Origin: Flavobacteriales bacterium
GTDB taxonomy: Bacteria > Bacteroidota > Bacteroidia > Flavobacteriales > Crocinitomicaceae
Assembly: GCA_947375085.1 (NCBI GenBank)
Contig: CANCEQ010000060.1
Span: forward strand, 1 to 15,223
Reading direction: 5' to 3'
Length of the DNA: 15,223 nucleotides
Below are positions 14,663 through 15,223 of this stretch, one piece after another. The notes below the pieces were generated by a model, which saw nothing but the letters and a program-made list of their open reading frames with translations, made no database searches and had not been told where the DNA came from. Every line of letters begins with the position of its first letter. Position 1 is the stretch's first letter. A program made the position numbers and the translations under genes.

Positions 14663-14720
14663 AAATAAACAATTTGTATTATTTTTAGTTTGCTTTATAA
14701 AAGAGATTATTTAAACAAAA

Positions 14721-15223
14721 TTACAATCCAAACTGAATCGGATTCGGTTCATCAGGAATAATAAACACCCTATAAATCGGTTCGGTTTTAACTTGTCGAT
14801 CAGATGTTTTGTATTTTAAATCTGAGAAATACAAGATTGAACCTGGTTTAAGTGTACTAACATATTGAAGCATTTTTTTAGTTAATTGGCCCGTTGATGA
14901 ACTGTCTTTGACAAATTGATTTCCGACCATCATTTCCATTTTAAAACTTCTAATTGGCACCTTTCCAATCCCCTTAAAATCAGCATAAAAAGCTCCTACA
15001 GCTAACATTAACCTTGTAATTGCTGAATCACTTCTTACACCTGAAATTTTTACAGATGGAAAGGGAACATAATTGTAAATTTTAGTCAGGGCTAAATGTT
15101 CTTTTCCATTTACATCTTTTGTGTAAATCGAAAGCAGTGTGTTAACAGGAAGAGCATTTGTAATTACGAAAGTGCTATCCTTTAACATCGTGATTTTACC
15201 ATTTGTAATCTTGCACGAAAACT
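14721..15223 (-). CDS. GldM C-terminal-like protein (5' part cut off by window edge)
   Basis: The frame remains open to the window edge (reading FSCKITNGKIT before the first internal Met at 15188), so the true start lies outside; 167 complete codons including the stop are visible. The pattern KIYNYVPFPSVKISG, then RLMLAVGAFYADFKG, IRSFKMEMM, LKPGSILYFSDLKYKT and EPIYRVFII follows the order I recall for the GldM C-terminal domain (RVPDP.A.VGG, a Gly-rich turn, F.V..F.V, L..G..V.I..I, PI.F.I). GldM is the periplasmic shaft of the gliding/type IX secretion motor, but many Bacteroidota encode separate GldM-C-like proteins, and nothing else of the gldKLMN operon is visible. The assignment is by pattern only. 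It is on the same strand as umuDC and 96 bases upstream, though umuDC seems to have its own promoter. Confidence 0.5.
   Translation of the reverse strand, partial: FSCKITNGKITMLKDSTFVITNALPVNTLLSIYTKDVNGKEHLALTKIYNYVPFPSVKISGVRSDSAITRLMLAVGAFYADFKGIGKVPIRSFKMEMMVGNQFVKDSSSTGQLTKKMLQYVSTLKPGSILYFSDLKYKTSDRQVKTEPIYRVFIIPDEPNPIQFGL

Noticed and set aside
1..15223. CRISPR array, tRNA, rRNA, insertion sequence or prophage
   Set aside because: No regularly spaced repeats, no cloverleaf-like or rRNA-like stretch, and no transposase, integrase or phage protein was seen on either strand.

Overview
The window is AT-rich DNA (about two-thirds A+T by eye) from a member of the Bacteroidota, most likely order Flavobacteriales. 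This placement is inferred from several signs. There is a fused MurF-alanine racemase, an AsmA-like protein of Bacteroidota type, a GldM-C-like protein, a lipoprotein with a YqaE/Pmp3 tail and a DUF2279 protein. Promoter-like sites resemble TTTG-N19-TAnnTTTG, and start codons lack obvious Shine-Dalgarno sequences. A Crocinitomicaceae/Fluviicola-like source would fit, but the sequence alone does not prove it. No rRNA, tRNA, CRISPR array, insertion sequence or phage gene was recognised. Coding is dense; the longest gap without a gene is 297 bases (6089-6385).

Layout. Positions 1-2045 (minus) hold most of an AsmA-family envelope protein cut by the left edge. A 236-base gap follows with a C-run/G-run REP-like hairpin, then a secreted DUF2279 protein (2282-3184, plus). 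Next is a minus-strand set that reads like an operon from 6088 down to 3199: a Pro/Glu/Val-rich conserved protein of unknown function, an M28 metallopeptidase overlapping it by 8 bases, and a small three-helix membrane protein 15 bases further on. Divergent from it is the cell-wall gene murF-alr (6386-8689, plus), which starts at TTG and ends near a terminator serving the opposing gene. That opposing gene (8757-9350, minus) is the YqaE-type lipoprotein. Its promoter lies back to back with that of a large SF1 helicase with a DUF4011-like N-terminus (9505-12891, plus, TTG start).

The right end holds a umuD-umuC pair (14624 to 12918, minus) with TAAATG gene spacing and a palindrome covering its predicted -7 box. 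Beyond it is a GldM-C-terminal-like protein (14721 to the edge, minus) whose start lies outside the window.

How the genes work together. Three themes can be supported: envelope and cell-wall building (AsmA, MurF-Alr, the lipoprotein), secreted or periplasmic protein turnover (M28), and DNA damage response (UmuDC, perhaps the helicase). No clear multi-gene novel system was found. The most interesting items are the nuclease-less DUF4011-type helicase beside umuDC, the palindromic umuDC operator, the unusual leader and shortened MurF half of murF-alr, and the uncharacterised operon upstream of M28.
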